This document shows positions 19,050 through 28,225 of a stretch of 60,391 nucleotides of DNA, in pieces. The DNA comes from Pseudomonadota bacterium (lineage in GTDB: Bacteria > Pseudomonadota > Gammaproteobacteria > Xanthomonadales > Xanthomonadaceae). Under the pieces are notes generated by a model, which saw nothing but the letters and a program-made list of their open reading frames with translations, was not told the origin of the DNA and ran no database searches. Location: assembly GCA_023399815.1 (NCBI GenBank), contig JAEWOJ010000141.1:1-60391 (forward strand), written 5' to 3'. Within the stretch, counting starts at the first letter, position 1; every line of letters starts with the position of its first letter. The translations under genes were made by a program, and so were the position numbers.

Positions 19050-19856
19050 ATGAAACCTGTGCTGCTCGGCGTCGCCATCGCGCTGCTGCTGGGCGCCTGC
19101 GCGACGACGACCTCGCCCACCGGCCGCCGCCAGGTCGTGGGAGGCATTTCCCAGCAGCAGCTGGACCAACTCGGCGCGCAGGCCTTTGCCGAGACCAAGG
19201 CCAAGCAGACCCTGAGCAACGACGCCCGGCAGAACGCCTACGTGCAGTGCGTGGTCGGCGCGCTGGTGGCCGAACTGCCACAACAGTACCGTGGCGTACG
19301 TTGGGAGACGGCCGTGTTCGTCGAGAAGGAGCCCAATGCCTTCGCCCTGCCTGGCGGCAAGGTCGGGGTGAACACCGGCATCTTCACCGTAGCGAAGAAC
19401 CAGGACCAGTTGGCGGCGGTCATCGGCCATGAAATCGGTCACGTGATCTCGCGGCACCATGAGGAACGCCTGACCCGGCAGCAGGGCACCCAGGTAGGCC
19501 TGGGGATTCTTGGCGCCCTGGCAGGTGCCGCCTATGGCGACACCGCCGCCAGCGCGGTCAACCAGTTCGGCAGCATGGGCGCGCAGGGGCTGATCCTGCT
19601 GCCCGGTTCCCGCACCCAGGAAAGCGAGGCCGACGTGGTCGGCCAGCGCCTGATGGCCCAGGCCGGCTTCGATCCGGCCCAGGCCGTGGACCTGTGGCAG
19701 AACATGATGGCGGCCGGTGGCGGGCGTCCGCCGCAATGGCTTTCGACCCATCCCGACCCGACCAACCGCATCCGCGAGCTGCAGCGCGACGTCCCCGCGC
19801 TGGAGCCCGTCTACCGCCAGGCGCGGCAATCGGGACGGACGCCGCGCTGCGGCTGA
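19050..19856 (+). CDS. M48 family zinc metallopeptidase, lipoprotein
   Basis: This envelope protease resembles the LoiP/YcaL group. The signal ends in the lipobox LLGACA, and the zinc motif HEIGHVISRH near residue 127 is followed by a downstream glutamate in ESEADVVGQRLM, the third metal ligand. The C-terminus has the WLSTHPDPTNRI segment common to M48C proteins. ATG 19050 is chosen because GAGGGG lies nine bases upstream and the lipoprotein signal begins there; ATG 19029 would put seven charged residues in front. The likely role is degradation of misfolded outer-membrane or periplasmic proteins, by family inference. Confidence 0.88.
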   Translation: MKPVLLGVAIALLLGACATTTSPTGRRQVVGGISQQQLDQLGAQAFAETKAKQTLSNDARQNAYVQCVVGALVAELPQQYRGVRWETAVFVEKEPNAFALPGGKVGVNTGIFTVAKNQDQLAAVIGHEIGHVISRHHEERLTRQQGTQVGLGILGALAGAAYGDTAASAVNQFGSMGAQGLILLPGSRTQESEADVVGQRLMAQAGFDPAQAVDLWQNMMAAGGGRPPQWLSTHPDPTNRIRELQRDVPALEPVYRQARQSGRTPRCG

Positions 19857-20009
19857 CCCGTGGACATGGCCCGGCCGAGCCCTGGACATTGGTGCAGTAC
19901 AGCAACAGAAGTGATTTCTCCGTCAAAATTTTTCTGTTACGTTTGGCGGCTCCGATTTTTCCAGACCGTCCGTTCCAGCGCCGCCCCGGCGGTTTCATCG
20001 AGGTGACCC

Positions 20010-21203
20010 ATGATTTCCCGCAGCCATAAGCAGGCTCTGCTTTCCGTCCTGATCGCGACCGTGCTCGGTGGCGCCGTGGTCGCCGATGCCGCCGCCCAGG
20101 CGCGTTCGGCCGATCGTTCGAGCGAACGTCGTGGTCATGGTTCGGCCAAGCCCGAGGTGCTGTACCCGGAAGCGACCCGCGAAGAACCCAAGGGCAAGCC
20201 GTCCTCGAAGATGGGGGGCAAGCTGCAGAAGCTGTTCGCCGCCTACAACAAGGAAGACTACGAAGAGACCCGCAAGCTGGCCGACGAGATCCTCGCCACC
20301 GACAGCGCCAACGACTACGACAAGGCGGTCGCCAACCAGCTGGCCTCGCAGGCCGCCTACAACCTGGACGATGCCGCCGCCGCCAAGCAGTACCTGCAGC
20401 AGGCGATCGCCCTGAACCAGCTGGACAACAACGGCCACTTCCAGGCGATGCTGATGCTGGCCCAGCTGCAGCTGCAGGACGAGCAGTACGCTGAAGGCCT
20501 GGCCAACCTGGACAAGTACTTCGCCGAGTCCAAGTCGCACAAGCCCGAGGAACTGGTGATCAAGGGCCAGGCCCTGTACCAGACCGAGAAGTACGCCGAG
20601 GCCATCCCGGTGCTGAAGGCGGCCATCGCCGCCGCGCCGGAGCCCAAGGACAACTGGAACCAGTTGCTGATGGCCGCCTACGCCGAAGCCGGCCAGACCG
20701 GCGAAGCGGTCAAGGAAGCCGAGGCGCTGGCCGCCAAGAATCCGGCGGACAAGAAGGCGCAACTGAACCTGGCCAGCATGTACATGCAGGCCGAGCAGAT
20801 GGACAAGGCCGGCGCGGTGATGGACAAGCTGCGCGCGGCCGGACAGCTCACCGAAGAGCGCGAGTACAGGCAGCTGTACTCGATCTACGCCAACACCGAG
20901 AACAAGGAAAAGGACGTCATTGCGGTGATCAACGAGGGCCTGTCCAAGGGCATCCTCAAGCCGGACTACCAGGTCTACCTGGCGCTGGCGCAGTCGTACT
21001 ACTACTCCGACCAGATCCCGCAGGCCATCGAGGCGTGGCGCAAGGCCGCCCCGCTTTCCAAGGATGGCGAGACCTACCTGAATCTGGCGCGTGTGTTGCA
21101 TTCCGAAGGTCGGATCCCCGAAGCCAAGCAGGCTGCCCGGGACGCCTTGGCCAAGGGTGTCAAAAACCCGGCTGATGCGAACAAGATCATCAACCTGAAG
21201 TAA
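20010..21203 (+). CDS. Secreted tetratricopeptide repeat protein
   Basis: The 397-residue protein starts with a signal peptide (LLSVLIATVLGGAVVADAAAQA) and is otherwise almost entirely alpha-helical TPR units, for example KYAEAIPVLKAAIAAAPE and QIPQAIEAWRKAAPL. It has no catalytic motif. The gene directly precedes tonB-exbB-exbD-exbD on the same strand, with about 150 bases to tonB, so a role as periplasmic scaffold for TonB-linked transport is a reasonable but unproven guess. The start is supported by AGGTG eight bases upstream. Confidence 0.8.
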   Translation: MISRSHKQALLSVLIATVLGGAVVADAAAQARSADRSSERRGHGSAKPEVLYPEATREEPKGKPSSKMGGKLQKLFAAYNKEDYEETRKLADEILATDSANDYDKAVANQLASQAAYNLDDAAAAKQYLQQAIALNQLDNNGHFQAMLMLAQLQLQDEQYAEGLANLDKYFAESKSHKPEELVIKGQALYQTEKYAEAIPVLKAAIAAAPEPKDNWNQLLMAAYAEAGQTGEAVKEAEALAAKNPADKKAQLNLASMYMQAEQMDKAGAVMDKLRAAGQLTEEREYRQLYSIYANTENKEKDVIAVINEGLSKGILKPDYQVYLALAQSYYYSDQIPQAIEAWRKAAPLSKDGETYLNLARVLHSEGRIPEAKQAARDALAKGVKNPADANKIINLK

Positions 21204-21351
21204 GCACGAATAACGCCTGAACAGCTGCATTTGAGATGCGCAGCCGGTCAGGATTGGTATAAGCTTGGAGGTTCCTGCGGTGTCATGCACCGCTGAATCA
21301 GGGGCGTCGGTAACAGCGCCGCCCCGACCCCACTGAACGAGCTCTTGGCGC

Positions 21352-22023
<672 letters not shown>

Positions 22024-22111
22024 TCCCCTCCGGCGGCCAAGCGGCCGCCAACGGGAACCGTTCGACTTTTAGCTATACCCTTTAACACCACACACAACAA
22101 AGGTAAGCGTC

Positions 22112-22855
22112 ATGCTGCAGGAAATCTTCATCGCCGCTGCTGCCGGGGGCAACGCAAACAACGCGCTCTCGCAGATGGGCTTCGAGCATCTGATTCACGA
22201 AATGACCTCCAAGCCGGGTGACTTCGCGGTTTCCTGGGTCGTGCTGCTGACCCTGGTCGCGATGTCGGCGATGTCGTGGTACTGGACCGTCATCAACATC
22301 TTCCGCACCGCCCGCCTGAAGTCGGCTTCCGACCGCGTGCCGGGCATGTTCTGGGATGCCGCCAATGCCCAGGACGCCATCCGCGCCATGGAAGAGCAGC
22401 CGGCTTCCGAGCCGTTCTCGAAGATCGCGCTGGACGCCGCCCAGGCCGCTGCGCACCACCAGCAGGCCGGTGCCGCCGAGACCCTGAGCCGTTCGGAGTT
22501 CGTCGACCGCGCCCTGCGCCAGGCCGTCACCCGCGAATCCAACAAGCTGCAGGGCGGCATGATCCTGCTGGCCACCGTCGGCGCGACCGCTCCGTTCGTG
22601 GGTCTGCTGGGTACCGTGTGGGGCATCTACGGCGCGCTGATCAAGATCGGTGCCACCGGCTCCGCTTCGATCGACGCCGTCGCCGGCCCGGTGGGTGAAG
22701 CGCTGATCATGACCGCGATCGGTCTGTTCGTCGCGATCCCGGCCGTGTTCGCCTTCAACTTCTTCAGCAAGATCAACAGCGCCACCGTCAGCAAGTTCGA
22801 CACCTTCGCGCACGATCTGCACGACTTCTTCGCCACCGGCTCGCGCGTCCGCTGA
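22112..22855 (+). CDS. exbB: TonB-system proton channel protein ExbB
   Basis: ExbB forms the pentameric part of the proton-driven motor that energises TonB. The 247-residue protein has three membrane helices, including the conserved GLLGTVWGIYGAL segment and the final AIGLFVAIPAVFAFNFF helix, with a large cytoplasmic loop between helix one and two. AAGGTAAG upstream of the ATG serves as ribosome binding site. It lies 88 bases after tonB and 45 before exbD1, on the same strand. Confidence 0.95.
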   Translation: MLQEIFIAAAAGGNANNALSQMGFEHLIHEMTSKPGDFAVSWVVLLTLVAMSAMSWYWTVINIFRTARLKSASDRVPGMFWDAANAQDAIRAMEEQPASEPFSKIALDAAQAAAHHQQAGAAETLSRSEFVDRALRQAVTRESNKLQGGMILLATVGATAPFVGLLGTVWGIYGALIKIGATGSASIDAVAGPVGEALIMTAIGLFVAIPAVFAFNFFSKINSATVSKFDTFAHDLHDFFATGSRVR

Positions 22856-22900
22856 GCCGTCGGCAGAGCAGTCCTCGCAACGATATAGACGGAGCCCGTT

Positions 22901-23326
22901 ATGGCTTTCAGTAGTGGTAACAGCAGCGGCCCCATGGCCGACATCAACGTCACGCCCCTCGTGGACGTGATGCTGGTGCTGCTGATCATCTTCATCATCA
23001 CGGCTCCCCTGATGTCCCACAAGGTCAAGGTCGAGCTGCCCGAGGCCAACCTGAACATCAATCCGGACGACGCTGAAAAGCGTGCGGGCCCGATCACGGT
23101 GGCGGTCAAGGAAGACGGCACGCTCTACTGGAACGACGAAGAGGTCTCCAAGGAGACCCTGGAATCGCGTTTCGCCACGGCTGCCCAGCAGACGCCGCAG
23201 CCGCCGCTCAACCTGCGTGGTGACAAGACCACCAAGATGAGCGTGATCAATGAAGTGACCAAGATCGCGCAGAGCCAGGGCATGCTGGACGTCGGTTTCG
23301 TTGCCACCAAAGAAAAGGGGCAATAA
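22901..23326 (+). CDS. exbD: Biopolymer transport protein ExbD (first copy)
   Basis: ExbD inserts a dimer of helices into the ExbB ring. The 141-residue protein has INVTPLVDVMLVLLIIFI, whose aspartate is the proton-carrying residue, and a periplasmic domain ending GMLDVGFVATKEKGQ. The next gene starts four bases after its stop, so the two exbD copies are translated together. A stretch of 69 bases encoding the membrane helix is identical to that in the second copy. Confidence 0.95.
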   Translation: MAFSSGNSSGPMADINVTPLVDVMLVLLIIFIITAPLMSHKVKVELPEANLNINPDDAEKRAGPITVAVKEDGTLYWNDEEVSKETLESRFATAAQQTPQPPLNLRGDKTTKMSVINEVTKIAQSQGMLDVGFVATKEKGQ

Positions 23327-23329
23327 GCG

Positions 23330-23740
23330 ATGGCATTCAGTAGTGGTGGAAACAGGGGCCCCATGGCCGACATCAACGTCACGCCCCTCGTGGACGTGAT
23401 GCTGGTGCTGCTGATCATCTTCATCGTGACCGCGCCGATCATGACGTACCCGATCGCCGTGGACCTGCCGCAGCGGGTCATCAACCCGCCGCCGCAGCTG
23501 CGCGAGCCGCCGCCGCCGATCGAACTGCGCGTGGATGCGAGCAATCAGGTTTACTGGAACAACAGTCCGGTGAACGTGAACGATCTGCAGCAGAAGATGG
23601 AAGAAGAAGTACAGAAGGATCCGACCAATCAGCCGGAACTTCGCATCGACGCCAATCCGGATTCCGAGTACGAGGTCATGGCCAAGATCCTGGCCCAGGC
23701 CAAGAACGCTCAGATGAAGAAGATCGGTTTCGTGCAGTAA
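23330..23740 (+). CDS. exbD: Biopolymer transport protein ExbD (second copy)
   Basis: This 136-residue ExbD has the same N-terminus and Asp-bearing helix as the first copy but a different periplasmic domain (VDLPQRVINPPPQLREPPPP...NAQMKKIGFVQ). Two exbD genes after one exbB is the arrangement known in Xanthomonas, where the second copy is dispensable for iron uptake but matters in plant interaction. A strong terminator follows at 23769-23801. Confidence 0.93.
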   Translation: MAFSSGGNRGPMADINVTPLVDVMLVLLIIFIVTAPIMTYPIAVDLPQRVINPPPQLREPPPPIELRVDASNQVYWNNSPVNVNDLQQKMEEEVQKDPTNQPELRIDANPDSEYEVMAKILAQAKNAQMKKIGFVQ

Positions 23741-23768
23741 CGCAATACCCAAGTCATGACGCGACTGG

Positions 23769-23801
23769 AAAACGCCCCCGCTTGTCGGGGGCGTTTTTTT
23801 T
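23769..23801 (+). terminator. Rho-independent terminator of tonB-exbB-exbD unit
   Basis: A 12-base stem AAAACGCCCCCG / CGGGGGCGTTTT with a five-base loop runs into eight T residues, 28 bases after the second exbD. Confidence 0.88.
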
Positions 23802-23870
23802 CGTGCCCGCAGGTATCCGGGACACGATGGATTGCTAAGCTTGAGCGACGATGGAAACCAGGGAACGGGA

Positions 23871-24263
23871 ATGTCCCAATCGAACATGAAACGGATAATG
23901 GCCGTGTTGGCCGGCGCGCTCGGCCTGCTTGGTGTCGGTTTCGTGCTGACCGCACCGATCATGTCGTATCCGATCAGCGTGGACCTGCCGCAGCGGGTCG
24001 TCGCTTCGCCACTGGCGAAGCGGGCCGCCGCACGGCCGCCCATCGATCTGCGCGTGGATGCGGACAATCGGGTCTACTGGAACGACAGCCCGGTGAACGT
24101 GGCGGAGCTGGAGCAGAAGATGGAAGAGGAAGTATGGAAGGATCCGGGCAACCAGCCGGAGCTTCGCATCGACGCCAGCCCGGATTCGGACTATGAAACC
24201 CTGGGCAGGATCCTGGCCCAGGCCAGGAATGCCCGGATGAAGAAGATCGGTTTCGTACGGTAG
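23871..24263 (+). CDS. Truncated ExbD-like protein without the proton-carrying helix
   Basis: This 130-residue product is about 70 percent identical to the periplasmic domain of the second ExbD (TAPIMSYPISVDLPQRV to ARMKKIGFVR), but its N-terminus is unrelated. The segment INVTPLVDVMLVLLIIF is replaced by a shorter hydrophobic helix, KRIMAVLAGALGLLGVGFVL, which has no aspartate. GGGAACGGGA before the ATG at 23871 suggests it is translated. It sits after the terminator of the exb unit, so it needs its own promoter. It is a decaying duplicate or an ExbD-like decoy/adaptor; an intact frame and conserved surface residues argue against simple decay. Confidence 0.7.
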   Translation: MSQSNMKRIMAVLAGALGLLGVGFVLTAPIMSYPISVDLPQRVVASPLAKRAAARPPIDLRVDADNRVYWNDSPVNVAELEQKMEEEVWKDPGNQPELRIDASPDSDYETLGRILAQARNARMKKIGFVR

Positions 24264-24364
24264 CGATATCCGGGGCTACGGCGCGTCCGCAAAGCGCAAA
24301 AGCGCGTTCGTGGACGCGGAGTGCGGTGTCCGGCGGCGCTTTTCTGCCAGGACCTTCGCGGGAA

Positions 24365-25120
24365 TCAGGCCTTGCGCCCGATCACCGCGAGATAGCCCTT
24401 CACCGTCGCATCCAGGCCGTCGTACAGCGCCTCGCCGATCAGCGCGTGGCCGATGGAGACTTCCAGCACCTGCGGTACGTCCTGCAGGAAACGGCCCAGG
24501 TTGGCCTGCGACAGATCGTGGCCGGCGTTGACGCCCAGGCCCGCGGCCTGCGCCCGCCGCGCCGCGTCCGCGAACAGGGCCAAGGCGGCATCCGCCGAAC
24601 CGGCGGCGAAGGCTTCGGCATAGGGGCCGGTATAGAGCTCGATGCGGTCCGCGCCGAGCGCGGCGGCCGCGGCGATGTCCGGGTTGCCGGCATCGACGAA
24701 CAGGCTGACCCGGCAACCATGGCTTTTCAGCGCGGCGACCAGCGGGCGCAGGCGCTCGCCGTCGCGGGCGAAATCGAAGCCATGGTCCGAGGTGAGCTGG
24801 CCATCGGTATCGGGAACGAGCGTGGCCTGTTCCGGGCGGGTCTGTTCGCACAGCGGCAGCAGGCCGGGATAGCCGGGGCGCGGCGGCGCGAACGGGTTGC
24901 CCTCGATGTTGAACTCGACGCCACGCGCGCGGGCCAGGGCGGAAAGCGATTGGACGTCATCGGCGCGGATATGGCGCTGGTCCGGGCGCGGATGCACGGT
25001 GATGCCGTGCGCGCCGGCATCCAGGCAGGCCGTTGCCGCGTGCAGCACGTCCGGGTCGTTGCCGCCGCGGGAGTTGCGCAGCACGGCGATCTTGTTGACA
25101 TTGACGCTGAGACGGGTCAT
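24365..25120 (-). CDS. pdxJ: Pyridoxine 5'-phosphate synthase
   Basis: PdxJ condenses 1-deoxyxylulose 5-phosphate with 3-amino-2-oxopropyl phosphate to form pyridoxine 5'-phosphate. The 251-residue protein starts TRLSVNVNKIAVLRNSRGG and has the conserved GITVHPRPDQRHI, FNIEGNP and VNAGHDLSQ segments of the TIM barrel. Its ATG overlaps the stop of the upstream small membrane protein gene (ATGA), so the two are translationally coupled. It converges with the ExbD-like gene. Longer in-frame extension upstream only covers the neighbouring gene in another frame. Confidence 0.95.
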   Translation of the reverse strand: MTRLSVNVNKIAVLRNSRGGNDPDVLHAATACLDAGAHGITVHPRPDQRHIRADDVQSLSALARARGVEFNIEGNPFAPPRPGYPGLLPLCEQTRPEQATLVPDTDGQLTSDHGFDFARDGERLRPLVAALKSHGCRVSLFVDAGNPDIAAAAALGADRIELYTGPYAEAFAAGSADAALALFADAARRAQAAGLGVNAGHDLSQANLGRFLQDVPQVLEVSIGHALIGEALYDGLDATVKGYLAVIGRKA

Positions 25121-25395
25121 GACGGCGGGTGTTCTTCGTTTGCGGGAGACGATGGGGGGACGGCCGGGGATGCGCCTGGACGCAGCTGTTCGCGCAGGGC
25201 CTGCAGTTCGTCCGGGTGCAGGGCGCGCGGCGCCTGGCTGGCCGTGCCGCTGAAGCGTGCCGCGTACAGCCCCTTGATCCACACCAGGAAGAAGAGCAGC
25301 GCCGCCAGCAGCGACAGGAACAGCAGCCACGGGTGCGTGGTCGTGATGGCAAGGATGAAGGCGCCCAACGCGAGCAGCAGGAACAGCCAGTACAT
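25117..25395 (-). CDS. Small two-helix membrane protein, function unknown
   Basis: The 92-residue protein has two hydrophobic helices at the start (LFLLLALGAFILAITTT and LLFLSLLAALLFFLVWIKGLY) and a proline-rich cytoplasmic tail. It overlaps pdxJ by four bases and lies between cls and pdxJ, all on the minus strand. No family motif was recognised. Codon use is like its neighbours, so it is probably a real gene. Confidence 0.75.
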   Translation of the reverse strand: MYWLFLLLALGAFILAITTTHPWLLFLSLLAALLFFLVWIKGLYAARFSGTASQAPRALHPDELQALREQLRPGASPAVPPSSPANEEHPPS

Positions 25396-25462
25396 GACGG
25401 TCTCCCCGGTGAGGCGCCCAGTGTAGCGGTCCGCCCGGGGCGGCTTCCACGCGAGCCCTTGG

Positions 25463-26923
25463 CTACAGCAGCGGCGAGGCCAGGCGCGCGAACGCCTCGG
25501 GCAGGCGCTGCCGCCACAGCGGGCAGTGGCGCTCGGGCAGCACCGGCGTGGCCTGGGCGAATTCCCGCTCCAGGATCGCCTCCAGTTCCGCCGTCAGCCC
25601 GCGGTCGTGGTAGAGCATCGACAACTCGAAGTTCAGGCGGAAGCTGCGGTGGTCGAAGTTGGCGCTGCCGACGATGCAGGTATCGTCGTCGGCGATGAAG
25701 GCCTTGGTGTGCAGCATGCGCGGGCCGTATTCGTAGATCTTGACCCCGGCCTGCAGCAGTTCGTCGTAGTAGGAGCGGCCGGCCAGGGTGACGAACAGCG
25801 AGTCGCTGCGCCGTGGCACCAGCAGGCGCGTGTCCAGCCCGCCCAGTGCGGCCGAGGTCAGCGCCATGCGCGCCGCTTCGCCGGGGACGAAGTACGGCGT
25901 CACCAGCCACACGCGGCGGGCGGCCTCGTGGATCGCCGCCACGTGCATGCGGTGGATCGCCTCCCACGACGAATCCGGGCCGGAGACCAGCACCTGCGCC
26001 TGCACCGTGCCGTCCTCCCGGGTGGGAGCGTCGGAGGGGAACAGGTCCTCGCGCTCGAAGTGGGCCCTGCCCTGCCCGCTGGCGTAGATCCAGTCTTCCA
26101 GGAACACCAGCTGCAGGCTGCGCACGACATGGCCGGCGAGGCGGGTGTGCAGGTCGCGGTAGGCGTCGGGATTGCGGCGGTCGTCCTCGGCATCGGTGAT
26201 GTTGATGCCGCCGGTGAAGGCGACCGTGCCGTCGATCACCACCAGCTTGCGGTGGGTGCGCAGGTTCAGCCACGGGCGCTTGAACGGCTTGAGCAGCTGG
26301 CGCGGGTGGAACCACACCACCTCCGCGCCGGCATCGAGCAGCGGCTGCAGGAAACGCTTCTTGACCCGCGAGGAACCGACCGCGTCCAGCAGCAGGCGCA
26401 CCTTCACCCCCGCCCTCGCCCGCTCGGCCAGCGCATCGCGCAGCGCCGTGCCGGCATGGTCGGGCTCGAAGATGTAGTACTCCAGGTTCACGTGGCGCCG
26501 CGCGCCGGCGATCGCCGCCAGGATCGCCGCGTAGGTCGCCGCGCCATCGACCAGCCAGTCCACCGCGGTCGCGGAACTCGGCGGCAGGCCGGTGGTGGCC
26601 TGGCCGATGCGCGCCAGCTCGGTGCAGTCCACGTCGGCCGGGCAGACCGTGCTGTAGGCCTCCATGCCCTCGCGCGAGCGTCCGCGCCGCAGGCGCTGGC
26701 GCACGATCTTCTGCGGGCCGAGCACGTAGAACACGAACAGGCCGATGTAGGGCAGCGCCGCCAGCGACAGGATCCAGCTCAGCGTCGCCACCGGCTCGCG
26801 CTTCTGCAGCACGATGTAGCAGGCCAGCAGCAGCAGGTACGCCACATAGGCGGTCGCCAGGATCTGGGCCGCGTGCGGGGTGGCGGACACGCTGGTCCAG
26901 AGGCTGTGGAGGGTTTCGCGCAT
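25463..26923 (-). CDS. cls: Cardiolipin synthase
   Basis: This enzyme transfers a phosphatidyl group between phosphatidylglycerol molecules (or a related donor) to make cardiolipin. Two N-terminal helices (AYLLLLACYIVLQKR, ILSLAALPYIGLFVFYVLG) anchor it in the membrane. The two phospholipase D HKD motifs are HRKLVVIDGTVAFTGG (about 223) and HTKAFIADDDTCIVGS (about 404), each followed by a conserved Asn/Asp. The length of 486 residues agrees with ClsA. It is divergent from the radical SAM gene across about 110 bases. Confidence 0.93.
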   Translation of the reverse strand: MRETLHSLWTSVSATPHAAQILATAYVAYLLLLACYIVLQKREPVATLSWILSLAALPYIGLFVFYVLGPQKIVRQRLRRGRSREGMEAYSTVCPADVDCTELARIGQATTGLPPSSATAVDWLVDGAATYAAILAAIAGARRHVNLEYYIFEPDHAGTALRDALAERARAGVKVRLLLDAVGSSRVKKRFLQPLLDAGAEVVWFHPRQLLKPFKRPWLNLRTHRKLVVIDGTVAFTGGINITDAEDDRRNPDAYRDLHTRLAGHVVRSLQLVFLEDWIYASGQGRAHFEREDLFPSDAPTREDGTVQAQVLVSGPDSSWEAIHRMHVAAIHEAARRVWLVTPYFVPGEAARMALTSAALGGLDTRLLVPRRSDSLFVTLAGRSYYDELLQAGVKIYEYGPRMLHTKAFIADDDTCIVGSANFDHRSFRLNFELSMLYHDRGLTAELEAILEREFAQATPVLPERHCPLWRQRLPEAFARLASPLL

Positions 26924-27034
26924 GCCGCGATTCTAGCCATGGCCGGCGTGCGGCGTGCGACGCGGACGACCGGCGTGCATCTGCATGAACGCCGCATCGC
27001 TGCATCTGCGACGTGGCCGCGCTAGCGTAGGCCG

Positions 27035-28129
27035 ATGCCGACTCCGATCAAGGGCCGCGGTGCCACCAGCCACCTGCCCGGCCGCTTCGAAACCACCACT
27101 ACCGATGCCGTCGACGACGGCTGGATGACCGAGGACGGCGAGGAATTCGTCGCGCCGCGGCTGCGCACCGACGTGCGCGTGGAAGTCGCGCGCAGCATCA
27201 TCAGCCGCAACACCTCCCCGGACGTGGGCTTCGACCAGTCGGTGAACCCCTATCGCGGCTGCGAGCACGGCTGCTCGTACTGCTTCGCGCGGCCCACCCA
27301 CGCCTACCTGAACCTGTCGCCGGGGCTGGATTTCGAGACGAAGATCTTCGCCAAGACCAACGCCGCCGAACAGCTGCGCAAGGAACTGGCCAAGCCCGGC
27401 TACGTGGTCAAGCCGATCGCCCTGGGCATCAACACCGACGCCTACCAGCCGATCGAGCGCAAGCTCGGCATCACCCGCCAGCTGATCGAGGTGATGCTGG
27501 AAACCCGCCATCCGTTCTCGCTGATCACCAAGAACGCGCTGGTCGAGCGCGACATCGACCTGCTGGCACCGCTGGCCGAACAGCGCCTGGTCAGCGTGCA
27601 CTTCTCGGTGACCTCGCTGGACCCGCACCTGTCGGCGAAACTGGAACCGCGTGCCTCCGCGCCGCATGCGCGGCTGCGGGCGATGCGGCGCCTGCACGAG
27701 GCCGGGATCCCGGTCGGCGTGATGGTGGCGCCGGTGATTCCCTGGATCAACGACGCCGAGCTGGAAGCGGTGCTGGAAGCCGCGCGCGAGGCCGGCGCGC
27801 GCAGCGCCGGCTACGTGCTGCTGCGCCTGCCCTACGAGGTGGCGCCGCTGTTCCGCGACTGGCTGCAGGCGCACCACCCGCAGCGTGCCGAACACGTGAT
27901 GAGCACCGTCCAGCAGCTGCGCGGCGGCAAGGACTACGACGGCCGGTTCGGCAAGCGCATGCGCGGCGAAGGCGTGTACGCGCAGCTGCTGTCGCGGCGC
28001 TTCGCGCTGGCCAGCAAGCGCCTGGGCTTCAACGCCTCGCGCGAGCAATGGCCATGGCTGGACTGCAGCCGCTTCGTGGCGCCGGTTCCGCCGCGCAAGC
28101 CATCGCCGCAGGGCGAGCTGTTCTCGTAG
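27035..28129 (+). CDS. PA0069-family radical SAM protein
   Basis: The 364-residue protein carries a radical SAM cluster motif with the spacing C-x3-C-x2-C (C76, C80, C83 in CEHGCSYC). The sequence around it, NPYRGCEHGCSYCFARPTH, and later SLDPHLSAKLEPRA and VMVAPVIPWIND, place it in the PA0069 family related to spore photoproduct lyase (SplB) and the Rv2578c group. The reaction is unknown. The start at 27035 gives a typical length. It stands alone between cls and fbp. Confidence 0.85.
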   Translation: MPTPIKGRGATSHLPGRFETTTTDAVDDGWMTEDGEEFVAPRLRTDVRVEVARSIISRNTSPDVGFDQSVNPYRGCEHGCSYCFARPTHAYLNLSPGLDFETKIFAKTNAAEQLRKELAKPGYVVKPIALGINTDAYQPIERKLGITRQLIEVMLETRHPFSLITKNALVERDIDLLAPLAEQRLVSVHFSVTSLDPHLSAKLEPRASAPHARLRAMRRLHEAGIPVGVMVAPVIPWINDAELEAVLEAAREAGARSAGYVLLRLPYEVAPLFRDWLQAHHPQRAEHVMSTVQQLRGGKDYDGRFGKRMRGEGVYAQLLSRRFALASKRLGFNASREQWPWLDCSRFVAPVPPRKPSPQGELFS

Positions 28130-28202
28130 GTCGGGGCTGCGCCCCCTACGTTCTTCGCGTATCCGGCATGGCGCGTGTCGGGGGTGTAACTCCGACTTGT
28201 GA
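28130..28202. repeat. Intergenic repeat (family C)
   Basis: GTAGGTCGGGGCTGCGCCCC and, shortly after, a GGGGTGTAACTCCGACTT segment form inverted matches downstream of the radical SAM gene. A related copy (GTAGGTCGGGAACGTAACTC) lies at 42875-42904. No gene is present here. Confidence 0.45.
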
Positions 28203-28225
28203 ATATCCGACGGTGCTGGTCCCGT

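Noticed and set aside
21268..21292. GCGGTGTCATGCACCGC upstream of tonB as another site of the uronate regulon
   Set aside because: Only the eight-base half GGTGTCAT is shared. The outer TGAC/GTCA arms and the promoter arrangement are not present, so chance is more likely.
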